A stretch of 64,000 nt of DNA, taken from the NCBI RefSeq assembly GCF_043633585.1, contig NZ_CP141832.1, forward strand, positions 3,348,001 to 3,412,000, given 5' to 3'. Shown here in pieces: positions 35,355 to 41,897 of this stretch; positions within the stretch are counted from its first letter, which is position 1, and the number at the start of each line of letters is the position of its first letter. Source of the stretch: Lacrimispora sinapis (GTDB taxonomy: Bacteria; Bacillota; Clostridia; Lachnospirales; Lachnospiraceae). The translations under genes were made by a program, and so were the position numbers. Below the pieces are notes generated by a model, which saw nothing but the letters and a program-made list of their open reading frames with translations, did not search any database and had not been told where the DNA came from.

Positions 35355-35422
35355 ATATACCGCCGCCCCAATCGGGCGGCGAACTTATTGACCTGGACGG
35401 GTTATTTACCATTTACATTTCT

Positions 35423-36811
35423 ATGCACCAAAACAAAGGAAAATCCATTGTAGATTGCCTTGCTGACCGTACCGATTATGCGAAAAATCCCGACAAAACA
35501 AATGACGGCGAACTGCTGTCCTCTTACCAGTGCGACCCACGAACCGTGCAAGCTGAGTTTATGCTCTCTAAGCGGCAATATGATGATATTACAGGCAGAA
35601 AACAAGCAAACAATGTTATTGCCTATCAGATACGGCAAGCCTTTAAACCCGGGGAAATAACACCCGAGCTTGCCAATAAAATCGGCTATGAATTGGGTAT
35701 GAGCTTTACCAAAGGCAACCACGCTTTTATCGTTGCCACTCACATAGACAAAGCCCATATTCATAATCACATTATTTTTAATTCCACCTCTCTTGACTGT
35801 ACAAAAAAGTTTCGAGATTTTCTTGGTAGTGGTCGGTCGATTTCCAAAATATCTGACCGCATTTGTCTTGAAAATGGGCTTTCCATTATCGAAAATCCCA
35901 AACGTTCCAAAAAGCATTACGGCAAGTGGCTTGGTGATAATAAGCCCCTCTCTCATTCCGATAAATTAAGACAGACCATAAATGAAATGCTTGCCCAAAA
36001 GCCAAAAACCTTTGACGAGTTTTTACAGCTCATGCAAAGTGCAGGTTATGAGATTAAAAGTGGTAAGCACTACGCATTTAAGGGTGCAGAGCAGAAAAAG
36101 TTTATCCGTCTGCGTTCTCTTGGTGAGGGATATTCGGAAGATGAAATTAAGGCAATCATTGAGGGTAAAGCCCAACAAAAATGGGTTAAAAAAACTACTT
36201 CTAAACAACCGATACGGCAAGAAAAATCCGTTAATCTCCTTGTGGATATACAGGCAAAATTGCAACAGGGCAAGGGCAAAGGCTATGAACAGTGGGCAAA
36301 GATTTTTAACTTAAAGCAAATGGCACAGACCGTCAATTTTTTGCAGGAACATAAGCTCCTTGCCTACTCCGACTTGGAGAAAAAGGCTAAGAATTGTATT
36401 GCCACTTTTGAAGAACTGAACACGCAAATCAAGACCGCCGAAAAGCGTATGGCTGAAATACAAGTGTTGAAAAAGCACATCATAAATTATGCTAAAACCC
36501 GAGCAGTCTACACCGACTACCGCAAGGCAGGCTACTCTAAAAAGTTTCATGAAGAACACCGTGCCGAACTGACATTGCATAAGGCTGCAAAGGCAGCTTT
36601 TGAGAAACTTTGTGTGAAAAAGCTCCCCACAATTAAAGCACTGCAAGCTGAATGTGATGAGCTATTTTCTGTGAAGAACAAGGCTTACAGCAAGTACCAT
36701 ACTGCAAGAAAAGAAATGAAAGATATTCTGACTGCAAAGGCAAATATCGACCGCCTTTTGGGAATGGAACAGGAACAAAAGACAAAAGAAAAATCACAGG
36801 ATCAGCGATAA
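35423..36811 (+). CDS. MobA/VirD2-type relaxase, first codons removed by IS66
   Basis: 462 aa from ATG 35423, which begins in the target duplication at the IS66 edge. Relaxase domain at the N-terminus with TDYAKNPDKT and the metal-binding HIDKAHIHNH (His107, 112, 114 and 116). The C-terminal half is Lys/Glu/Gln-rich and helical. In normal transfer the protein nicks oriT and pilots the strand. About seven residues are lost, and no good ribosome site is seen before the new ATG, so expression is doubtful. Confidence 0.85.
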   Translation: MHQNKGKSIVDCLADRTDYAKNPDKTNDGELLSSYQCDPRTVQAEFMLSKRQYDDITGRKQANNVIAYQIRQAFKPGEITPELANKIGYELGMSFTKGNHAFIVATHIDKAHIHNHIIFNSTSLDCTKKFRDFLGSGRSISKISDRICLENGLSIIENPKRSKKHYGKWLGDNKPLSHSDKLRQTINEMLAQKPKTFDEFLQLMQSAGYEIKSGKHYAFKGAEQKKFIRLRSLGEGYSEDEIKAIIEGKAQQKWVKKTTSKQPIRQEKSVNLLVDIQAKLQQGKGKGYEQWAKIFNLKQMAQTVNFLQEHKLLAYSDLEKKAKNCIATFEELNTQIKTAEKRMAEIQVLKKHIINYAKTRAVYTDYRKAGYSKKFHEEHRAELTLHKAAKAAFEKLCVKKLPTIKALQAECDELFSVKNKAYSKYHTARKEMKDILTAKANIDRLLGMEQEQKTKEKSQDQR

Positions 36812-36827
36812 GCTACCCTGTGATTTT
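36790..36827 (+). terminator. Terminator overlapping the relaxase stop codon
   Basis: AAAATCACAGG (36790-36800) pairs perfectly with CCTGTGATTTT (36817-36827), with the TAA of the relaxase in the loop. The T-run is within the 3' arm. Confidence 0.65.
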
Positions 36828-36851
36828 ACAGCACCATTTATGGGGCGTAGC

Positions 36852-36929
36852 ACGATGATTTATCATCGTTTCAGTGGGGATTGGGGATACTCCCCAACAA
36901 GCAAAAGCATACGGTGGTCACCCGTATGC
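36852..36929. other. Cluster of hairpins, oriT candidate
   Basis: Three inverted repeats in 78 bases: ACGATGAT/ATCATCGT (36852-36869), TTGGGG/CCCCAA (36881-36897) and GCATACGG/CCGTATGC (36907-36929). The 249-base space between the relaxase and the next gene has no coding sequence. Inverted repeats next to a relaxase are typical of oriT, but no nick site is identified. Confidence 0.35.
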
Positions 36930-37060
36930 CCTGCTTGCCACTTTTGTTCGCAAACAATATCCGTATCCTTTACACCGTGATTTACTTTAACTATGATGGT
37001 AATACTAAGTAGAAAAGCTACTTATGCAGGAACACCAAAAACAGGAAAGGACTGATAAAA

Positions 37061-37357
37061 ATGTTGACCTTTGAAAAAGTTTTAGAGGTATTCAACGATT
37101 ACCTAAATCAAGATGATGTTTTCGAGGTGGTAACAACAAAACGAGGGTACACCGTTATGATTTGGGAGGAAAAAGACGAGCAATGGTATGGTGTGGAGCA
37201 TTGCAAAACACCCGAGCTTTTGCGTGATGCCTTACTGGAGGGCTACCGTGATTTTTCAGAGCAGCAGCTCACCCATAACCGCAGGAGCTTAACCGAAGAT
37301 GAAATTGCAGATATAGAGAGCCGATGTAAACAGCTCTATGATAGGTGTGGAGAATAA
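37061..37357 (+). CDS. Conserved hypothetical ICE protein
   Basis: 98 aa behind GGAAAGGACTGATAAAA. It reads LTFEKVLEVFNDYLNQDDVFEVV, RGYTVMIWEEKDEQWYGVEHC, then TPELLRDALLEGYRDF. An alpha/beta protein of this kind is commonly found downstream of the relaxase in Tn1549-like ICEs. Function unknown. Followed by a strong hairpin. Confidence 0.65.
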   Translation: MLTFEKVLEVFNDYLNQDDVFEVVTTKRGYTVMIWEEKDEQWYGVEHCKTPELLRDALLEGYRDFSEQQLTHNRRSLTEDEIADIESRCKQLYDRCGE

Positions 37358-37368
37358 AAGAACAACGA

Positions 37369-37405
37369 AAAAGTGCGATTACCTATGTAGATGTGTCGCA
37401 CTTTT
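37369..37405. terminator. Bidirectional terminator
   Basis: AAAAGTGCGA (37369-37378) pairs perfectly with TCGCACTTTT (37396-37405). It lies between convergent genes, with a T-run on each strand's 3' side. Confidence 0.8.
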
Positions 37406-37437
37406 CTCAGTTTGTTTGGTCAGATAAACAGCGTTAA

Positions 37438-37791
37438 TTATTCCGTTGTTTCCCGTGCCGATTTCAAGCCTTGAGCTGTGGCTTCCATTACGATAAGCTC
37501 CTTTTCTTCCATTCCATTAAGCAGTACATCAATTTGCTTGCGGCGATTGCTTTCTTCAGCTTCATCGTATGGATAAAAGAACTGGTCTACCGAGATGCCA
37601 AGCAAGGTAGTAATGAGATAAAATTTGTTCAATCTCGGATGCTGACCCCTGTTCTCTATGTACATAATAGAGCGTGGCGTAAGGTCTACCAGTTGTGCAA
37701 GGTATTCTTGTGTCCAACCTTTCGCTTCACGAGCTTTTTTTATCGCCATACCTATTGGCTTAAAATCCAGTTTTCTTTCGTCTTGGTACAT
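37438..37791 (-). CDS. XRE-family transcriptional regulator
   Basis: 117 aa from ATG 37791, behind GGGGTGATATTAGA; a longer frame to 37812 lacks a ribosome site. The helix-turn-helix is GMAIKKAREAKGWTQEYLAQLVDLTPRSI (read in two parts), with IENRGQHP and the tail of a dimerising domain. It opposes the transfer genes and is probably the element's repressor-type regulator, as in related ICEs. Confidence 0.8.
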   Translation of the reverse strand: MYQDERKLDFKPIGMAIKKAREAKGWTQEYLAQLVDLTPRSIMYIENRGQHPRLNKFYLITTLLGISVDQFFYPYDEAEESNRRKQIDVLLNGMEEKELIVMEATAQGLKSARETTE

Positions 37792-37980
37792 TCTAATATC
37801 ACCCCATATCATTGTACATTTCGGGTGTTGATATGAGAACGAAATATAATTTAATGTTAAGTAGTGTATAATTTCATATTATCAAATCTTATAGGTTAAA
37901 ATTCGCCCAACAGAAATAAAAACAAGTAATTTATAAAAATGGTAAGGTAAGTCCTTTGCTATTTCGTCTTATGTCATGTA

Positions 37981-38913
37981 TTAACTTTCGTATATGGTAG
38001 CTATATCATGTATTCTACGCTTCATTTCTGTACGGATATGTAGCGGTTCTAAACACTCGCATTTATCTCCAAAACTGAAAAGAATATTGTAGTAGTAATC
38101 TTTTTCTTTGAAAGGAAAGTTGACAATGTAATGCTCATTGCCATCTGGAGAAAAATCTTCATAAGAGCAAAAATCAAGAACCATGTCCATTACAGATTTA
38201 TGAATACGGATTTTGATTTTTGTTTGCATCGTTTCCCAAATTTCTGCAAAATCTAAAGTTGGATTTTGATAATCTCGTGGTGTAAAAATTTCCTCTTGTA
38301 TCTGTAGGTTTGACATACGAGATAGTCTGAATAGACGATAATCATTTCTTATATTGCAATACCCTTGTAGATACCAATGACTACTTTTTAATACAAGTTG
38401 ATACGGCTCGACTGTTCGTGCAGATTTATTTCCATGATGGGCTATATATTCAAAGGTCAGCAGCTTGCTTTCCTGCAAAGCTACTTTGATAATTTCTAAA
38501 TATGGTTGTATGTTGCTATTACCCATCCACGGACTTAAATCTATACATATCTGATTTACCTTTAATTCAATGTCTTTTGCTCTGTCAGCAGGAATAAAAC
38601 TCTTGACTTTTGCAAGAGCGTTTACCAGTTCCTCACCTTGCATCATATTGGCAAAATTGGAAAGCCCCATCAAGATAGCGGAAAGGTCGGCAGTCGAAAA
38701 AACTTTTTTATCAACTTTGTATTTCTCCATGATTTCAAAACCGCCGCCTACACCAGATGTTGAACGAATAGGAATACCCGCCATGTTGATGGTGTCTACA
38801 TCACGGTAAATTGTACGAGGCGAAACTTCAAACATATCTGCTAACTCCTGTGCACCAATACGCTCTTTATTAAGAAGTATCATAATAATACTAACAAGCC
38901 TGTCTACTTTCAT
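37981..38913 (-). CDS. YafY-type HTH/WYL transcriptional regulator
   Basis: 310 aa; ATG 38913 follows AAAGGCGGCAATCAG. N-terminal DeoR-like winged helix (GAQELADMFEVSPRTIYRDV) and a C-terminal WYL domain (LTFEYIAHHGN, KSSHWYLQGYCNIR, YRLFRLSRMSNL). It is divergent from the isochorismatase/DJ-1 pair and separated from it by 121 bases containing an inverted repeat. It probably controls that pair in response to an unknown ligand. Confidence 0.9.
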   Translation of the reverse strand: MKVDRLVSIIMILLNKERIGAQELADMFEVSPRTIYRDVDTINMAGIPIRSTSGVGGGFEIMEKYKVDKKVFSTADLSAILMGLSNFANMMQGEELVNALAKVKSFIPADRAKDIELKVNQICIDLSPWMGNSNIQPYLEIIKVALQESKLLTFEYIAHHGNKSARTVEPYQLVLKSSHWYLQGYCNIRNDYRLFRLSRMSNLQIQEEIFTPRDYQNPTLDFAEIWETMQTKIKIRIHKSVMDMVLDFCSYEDFSPDGNEHYIVNFPFKEKDYYYNILFSFGDKCECLEPLHIRTEMKRRIHDIATIYES

Positions 38914-38952
38914 CTGATTGCCGCCTTTCCCAATTTATTTTGATTACTTTAG

Positions 38953-38991
38953 ATTGTTGCCATACTGATGTCAACAATTACATGATACAAT
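38953..38991 (+). promoter_or_regulatory. Operator-like repeat and -10 between divergent genes
   Basis: ATTGTTG (38953-38959) and CAACAAT (38972-38978) form a 7-bp inverted repeat with a 12-base spacer. TACAAT at 38986-38991 is a likely -10 for the isochorismatase gene. The repeat would overlap the -35 area, a suitable place for the WYL regulator to bind. The -35 itself is not clear. Confidence 0.45.
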
Positions 38992-39034
38992 AAAAAAGAA
39001 AACAAATCAAGCAACGCATCAGGAGGATAAAACT

Positions 39035-39529
39035 ATGCAAAAAAAAGCATTAGTAATAATCGACATTCAAAATGATATTACAAAGAATTATAAGAAAATC
39101 ATCGAAAACATCAACAAAGCAGTTGATTGGGCGGTCAATAATGATATTCATGTTGTTTATATTAGGCATGAAAATTTATCAGGCGGCACAAGAACTTTTA
39201 AGCCCAATACACATGGAGCTGAATTAGTTTCAGACATGAAAATAGTATCAAATAATATTTTTACAAAATACAAAGGAAACGCATTAACCAGTGAGGAGTT
39301 TGCAGACTTTATTCATAATAATGAAATATGTGATTTCTATATAGCAGGAGCAGATGCTGTTGCTTGTGTTAAATCGACCTGTTACAACTTATGTAAAGCA
39401 AATTATGGCGTTGATGTCTTATCGGACTGCATTACCAGTTATGATAAAAGGAAAATTGACGAAATGCTACGCTATTATGAAAGCAAAGGCAGTAAAATTA
39501 TTAGTTTAAGTGACTTATTACCTAATTAA
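39035..39529 (+). CDS. Isochorismatase-like cysteine hydrolase
   Basis: 164 aa; ATG 39035 follows CAGGAGGATAAAACT. The family triad is visible: Asp in LVIIDIQNDI, Lys in TKYKGNAL and Cys in GADAVACVKSTCYN. This superfamily hydrolyses small amides or ethers; the substrate cannot be told. It forms a probable operon with the DJ-1 gene and is divergent from a WYL regulator. Confidence 0.85.
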   Translation: MQKKALVIIDIQNDITKNYKKIIENINKAVDWAVNNDIHVVYIRHENLSGGTRTFKPNTHGAELVSDMKIVSNNIFTKYKGNALTSEEFADFIHNNEICDFYIAGADAVACVKSTCYNLCKANYGVDVLSDCITSYDKRKIDEMLRYYESKGSKIISLSDLLPN

Positions 39530-39581
39530 CATCTTTGAAGCAAAATATTAATAATTATAAAAACCGACAATGGAGGAAATT

Positions 39582-40235
39582 ATGATTACAACTTATGTGT
39601 ATGTTCTTGATACTTTAGCCGACTGGGAACTCGGATATGTTACTTCGGAGCTGAATTCCGCTCGCTTTTTCAAAAAAGATGCACAGCGTGTATCTCTAAA
39701 AACTGTCAGTTATTCAAAAGACCCAATCCGTACAATGGGTGGACTTACAATTATGCCGGATTGCTTGATTGAGGAAATGGTTGTGAGTGAAACAAGTGTA
39801 TTGCTATTGCCGGGTGCAAATACTTGGAGTGACCCAACGCATGGAGTAATTATCGAAAAAGCAGGTGAATTCCTGTCAGCAGGTGCCATGGTGGGTGCAA
39901 TCTGCGGAGCCACCGCCGCACTTGCCAATGCCGGGATTTTAGATAATCGCCCGCACACCAGTAATGGGGCAGGATTTCTCGAAATGGTTTCTCCCAATTA
40001 TAAAGGAAAAAGCTTTTATATCGACAATTCATCTGTAGCAGACAACAACCTCATTACCGCAGCTTCTACCGGTGGCTTGTTGTGGGCAAAGCAAATCCTT
40101 GAACATTTGGGCGTATTTCAATCAGACACATTGGAAGCTTGGTGTAACTATTTCAGTACCGGAGAGCCTGAATATTTCTTCGCCCTATGCAAACTTTGCC
40201 GTCTATCGATGAAAACTGATACATCTTCGTCATAA
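39582..40235 (+). CDS. DJ-1/PfpI family protein
   Basis: 217 aa from ATG 39582, five bases after GGAGG in AATGGAGGAAATT. Class I glutamine-amidotransferase-like fold, with the nucleophile elbow GAICGATAALANAG and LLLPGANTWSD. Members act as stress or deglycase-type proteins or as unknown hydrolases. It follows the isochorismatase gene by 52 bases. The combination with a WYL regulator suggests a small stress-response cargo module. Confidence 0.85.
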   Translation: MITTYVYVLDTLADWELGYVTSELNSARFFKKDAQRVSLKTVSYSKDPIRTMGGLTIMPDCLIEEMVVSETSVLLLPGANTWSDPTHGVIIEKAGEFLSAGAMVGAICGATAALANAGILDNRPHTSNGAGFLEMVSPNYKGKSFYIDNSSVADNNLITAASTGGLLWAKQILEHLGVFQSDTLEAWCNYFSTGEPEYFFALCKLCRLSMKTDTSSS

Positions 40236-40347
40236 ACGGAATGTCTAACAAATAATCTTAAAATTTGCTCGCTGCACAAAACGGAAATAAAAAAAACCGT
40301 TGTTGTGGCAGCAGAGTAGCTATGCCTTAGACAGAATAAAGTAGCCT

Positions 40348-40390
40348 AACGGCGGTTTTGAAGTAACAATCAAAGCCGCCGTTTTTCTTT
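40348..40390 (+). terminator. Terminator after the DJ-1 gene region
   Basis: A 13-bp stem (40348-40360 with 40371-40383, one G-U) and a ten-base loop, followed by TTTTCTTTTT. The 472 bases 40236-40707 hold no gene, only this and two further hairpins, at about 40440-40466 and 40576-40620. Confidence 0.75.
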
Positions 40391-40575
40391 TTAAAAAAAC
40401 AAAACAAGGTGGGTGTATTAAAGTCGCCCTTTTAAGGATACGGCGGTATCTTTGGAGGTATCGCCGTGTTTACTTATGCTCAATCACTTGGTAATTTATC
40501 AAAAAAAGCCTTGCTCCATTGTGGGACGATTATGGGCAGCTACGCAAAAATATAAACTACATAACACGAAGTAAT

Positions 40576-40625
40576 AATGCCCATGTCCGATTGAGATTTT
40601 CTAAATTTCAGTCGGGCATTTTTGC
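40576..40625 (+). terminator. Terminator-like hairpin before the sigma-factor gene
   Basis: AATGCCC (40576-40582) pairs with GGGCATT (40614-40620), with an inner TGA/TCA stem, followed by TTTTGCG. It may insulate the sigma-factor gene from upstream transcription. Confidence 0.55.
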
Positions 40626-40707
40626 GTATATAGACCCTCGGTGTCGTTCCCCTCCCACCGTCCTTTCAAATTCAGCTCTTAACCAAATTTGAAAGGATGG
40701 TACAGCC

Positions 40708-41130
40708 ATGAAAACAATAAACTTGAAAGATTACTACGCTCATATAACCGTAGATACATACATTGATATTCCTGATGAGGTATTTGACATATTTGAAGAA
40801 TACCGCAAAGCAGAGCAAGCCCATCAAAGCAGAGTACATTACCACAAAGCATACTACTCGCTTGACTGTGACGATGGCATCGAACACAGTGCCTTGTTCG
40901 TTTCTCTTTCTCCCGATGAGATTTACGAACGCAAGCTCACAAGAGAGCAACTCCATGCTGCCGTTGCCACCTTGCCGGACAAGCAGGCAAAACGCATCTA
41001 TGCTCACTACTTTTTGGGAATGAGTAAAGTAGCTATTGCCAAAGCCGAGGGAGTTAGCAAAGCAACCATAGGACAGTCCCTCAAAGCAGCTTTGAAAAGC
41101 ATGGAACATTTTTTGAAAAGATTTTATTAA
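40708..41130 (+). CDS. Sigma-70-like RNA polymerase sigma factor of the ICE
   Basis: 140 aa behind GAAAGGATGGTACAGCC. The C-terminal half has a region-4 helix-turn-helix: LPDKQAKRIYAHYFLGMSK and VAIAKAEGVSKATIGQSL. Short sigma-70-like proteins of this type precede the recombinase in Tn1549-like ICEs and may switch on element genes. There is no clear region 2, so it may instead be a regulator. Confidence 0.8.
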   Translation: MKTINLKDYYAHITVDTYIDIPDEVFDIFEEYRKAEQAHQSRVHYHKAYYSLDCDDGIEHSALFVSLSPDEIYERKLTREQLHAAVATLPDKQAKRIYAHYFLGMSKVAIAKAEGVSKATIGQSLKAALKSMEHFLKRFY

Positions 41131-41273
41131 GCACATTTACTTTTCGGCTCTTTTTCTAAAGGTATATGAGAGGAAGTTTTTCTCTCTCCCCAAACAGCAT
41201 AAATTGTTCCTTGACAACTGAATATACGATATTTTGAGTACATTGCTTATGTGAGCCGAAAGGCAGAGCGACT

Positions 41274-41475
41274 TAACAGACACCGCCATGATAACGGTAT
41301 GGGGAGGTGAGTATAATGCCGTTGGAGCGACAAATGGACTGTTAGACCGAGCTTGGCATACTCGTCCGCAATAACCCACATAAGTGACAATGATACTTCG
41401 ATACGTTTAGCCCCCGATACGATAGAAACAGGGGGAGTTCCTGCGGTATGCGTAGCTTTTGAAAGGACAAGCTAC
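41274..41475 (+). ncRNA. Structured leader RNA upstream of the recombination genes
   Basis: The 571 bases between the sigma-factor gene and the 53-aa ORF have no long frame but dense pairing. TAACAG/CTGTTA (41274-41279, 41339-41344) encloses AACGGTAT/ATGCCGTT (41293-41300, 41316-41323), whose loop holds a GGGGAGG ribosome site. GCATA plus CCGCA (41356-41360, 41366-41370) pairs with TGCGG plus TATGC (41442-41451) around a CCCCC/GGGGG hairpin (41411-41435). GTAGCTT/AAGCTAC follows (41452-41475). No known RNA family is recognised. Confidence 0.5.
41316..41345 (+). CDS. Possible 9-residue leader peptide (MPLERQMDC)
   Basis: ATG 41316 follows GGGGAGGTGAGTATA. The start codon lies in the 3' arm of the stem 41293-41323 and the ribosome site in its loop, so folding would control its translation. 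Stops at TAG 41343-41345. Could be the sensor of an attenuation device; not proven. Confidence 0.3.
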   Translation: MPLERQMDC

Positions 41476-41569
41476 GGTAAGGTGGGGCTATGATGGCTGT
41501 GCTAACAGCAACTCAAAATATCCCCTTTGTCGGGGTGTGTGGCAAATACGACAAACAGGTGAATTTAGT

Positions 41570-41612
41570 CGCACCGCATTTTTATTCAATGTAAATTTGC
41601 GGTGCGTTTATT
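41570..41612 (+). terminator. Terminator ending the structured leader
   Basis: CGCACCGCA (41570-41578) pairs perfectly with TGCGGTGCG (41598-41606), followed by TTTATTTATG. Downstream lies the 53-aa ORF. Confidence 0.7.
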
Positions 41613-41701
41613 TATGCTATTTCTAATGTAATGACAAACTTTTCATAAATAACAAAATTGCTTATACTCTATGTAAGCAATTCACTTGGAGGTGATTGCG
41701 A

Positions 41702-41863
41702 ATGGAAAATATCAAAAATATACCCAATGATGCTATTAAAGCTCCTGCACCCAATCATACATTTGAGAAAACAAAGGCATATCAAGATTTCATAAATGTA
41801 CTTTCGCAGATTATCGAAAAGCATGGTGCAGAAGTTTTAAATGAGATAAATCGTGCTGAATAG
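41702..41863 (+). CDS. Small 53-aa protein upstream of the recombinase
   Basis: ATG 41702 lies behind TTGGAGGTGATTGCGA, a strong ribosome site. The product (MENIKNIPNDAIKAPAPNH, then FEKTKAYQDFINVLSQIIEKHG) ends 34 bases before the recombinase ATG, in one operon. The family is not recognised. Small proteins next to large serine recombinases can be excision factors; that is only a positional suggestion. Confidence 0.6.
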   Translation: MENIKNIPNDAIKAPAPNHTFEKTKAYQDFINVLSQIIEKHGAEVLNEINRAE

Positions 41864-41897
41864 GGATGTTTTCCAATAATTTATTGGAGGTATGACT

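Larger units (their letters stand above)
32776..35416 (+). mobile_element. IS66-family insertion sequence, copy 2
   Basis: 2641 bp, same inverted repeats as copy 1, flanked by the perfect 8-bp duplication ATTTCTAT (32768-32775 and 35417-35424). It inserted at about codon 8 of the relaxase gene and has the opposite orientation to copy 1. Confidence 0.95.

Noticed and set aside
41220..41260. TTGACA before ACTGAATATACG as a promoter
   Set aside because: No acceptable -10 is found 16-18 bases downstream.
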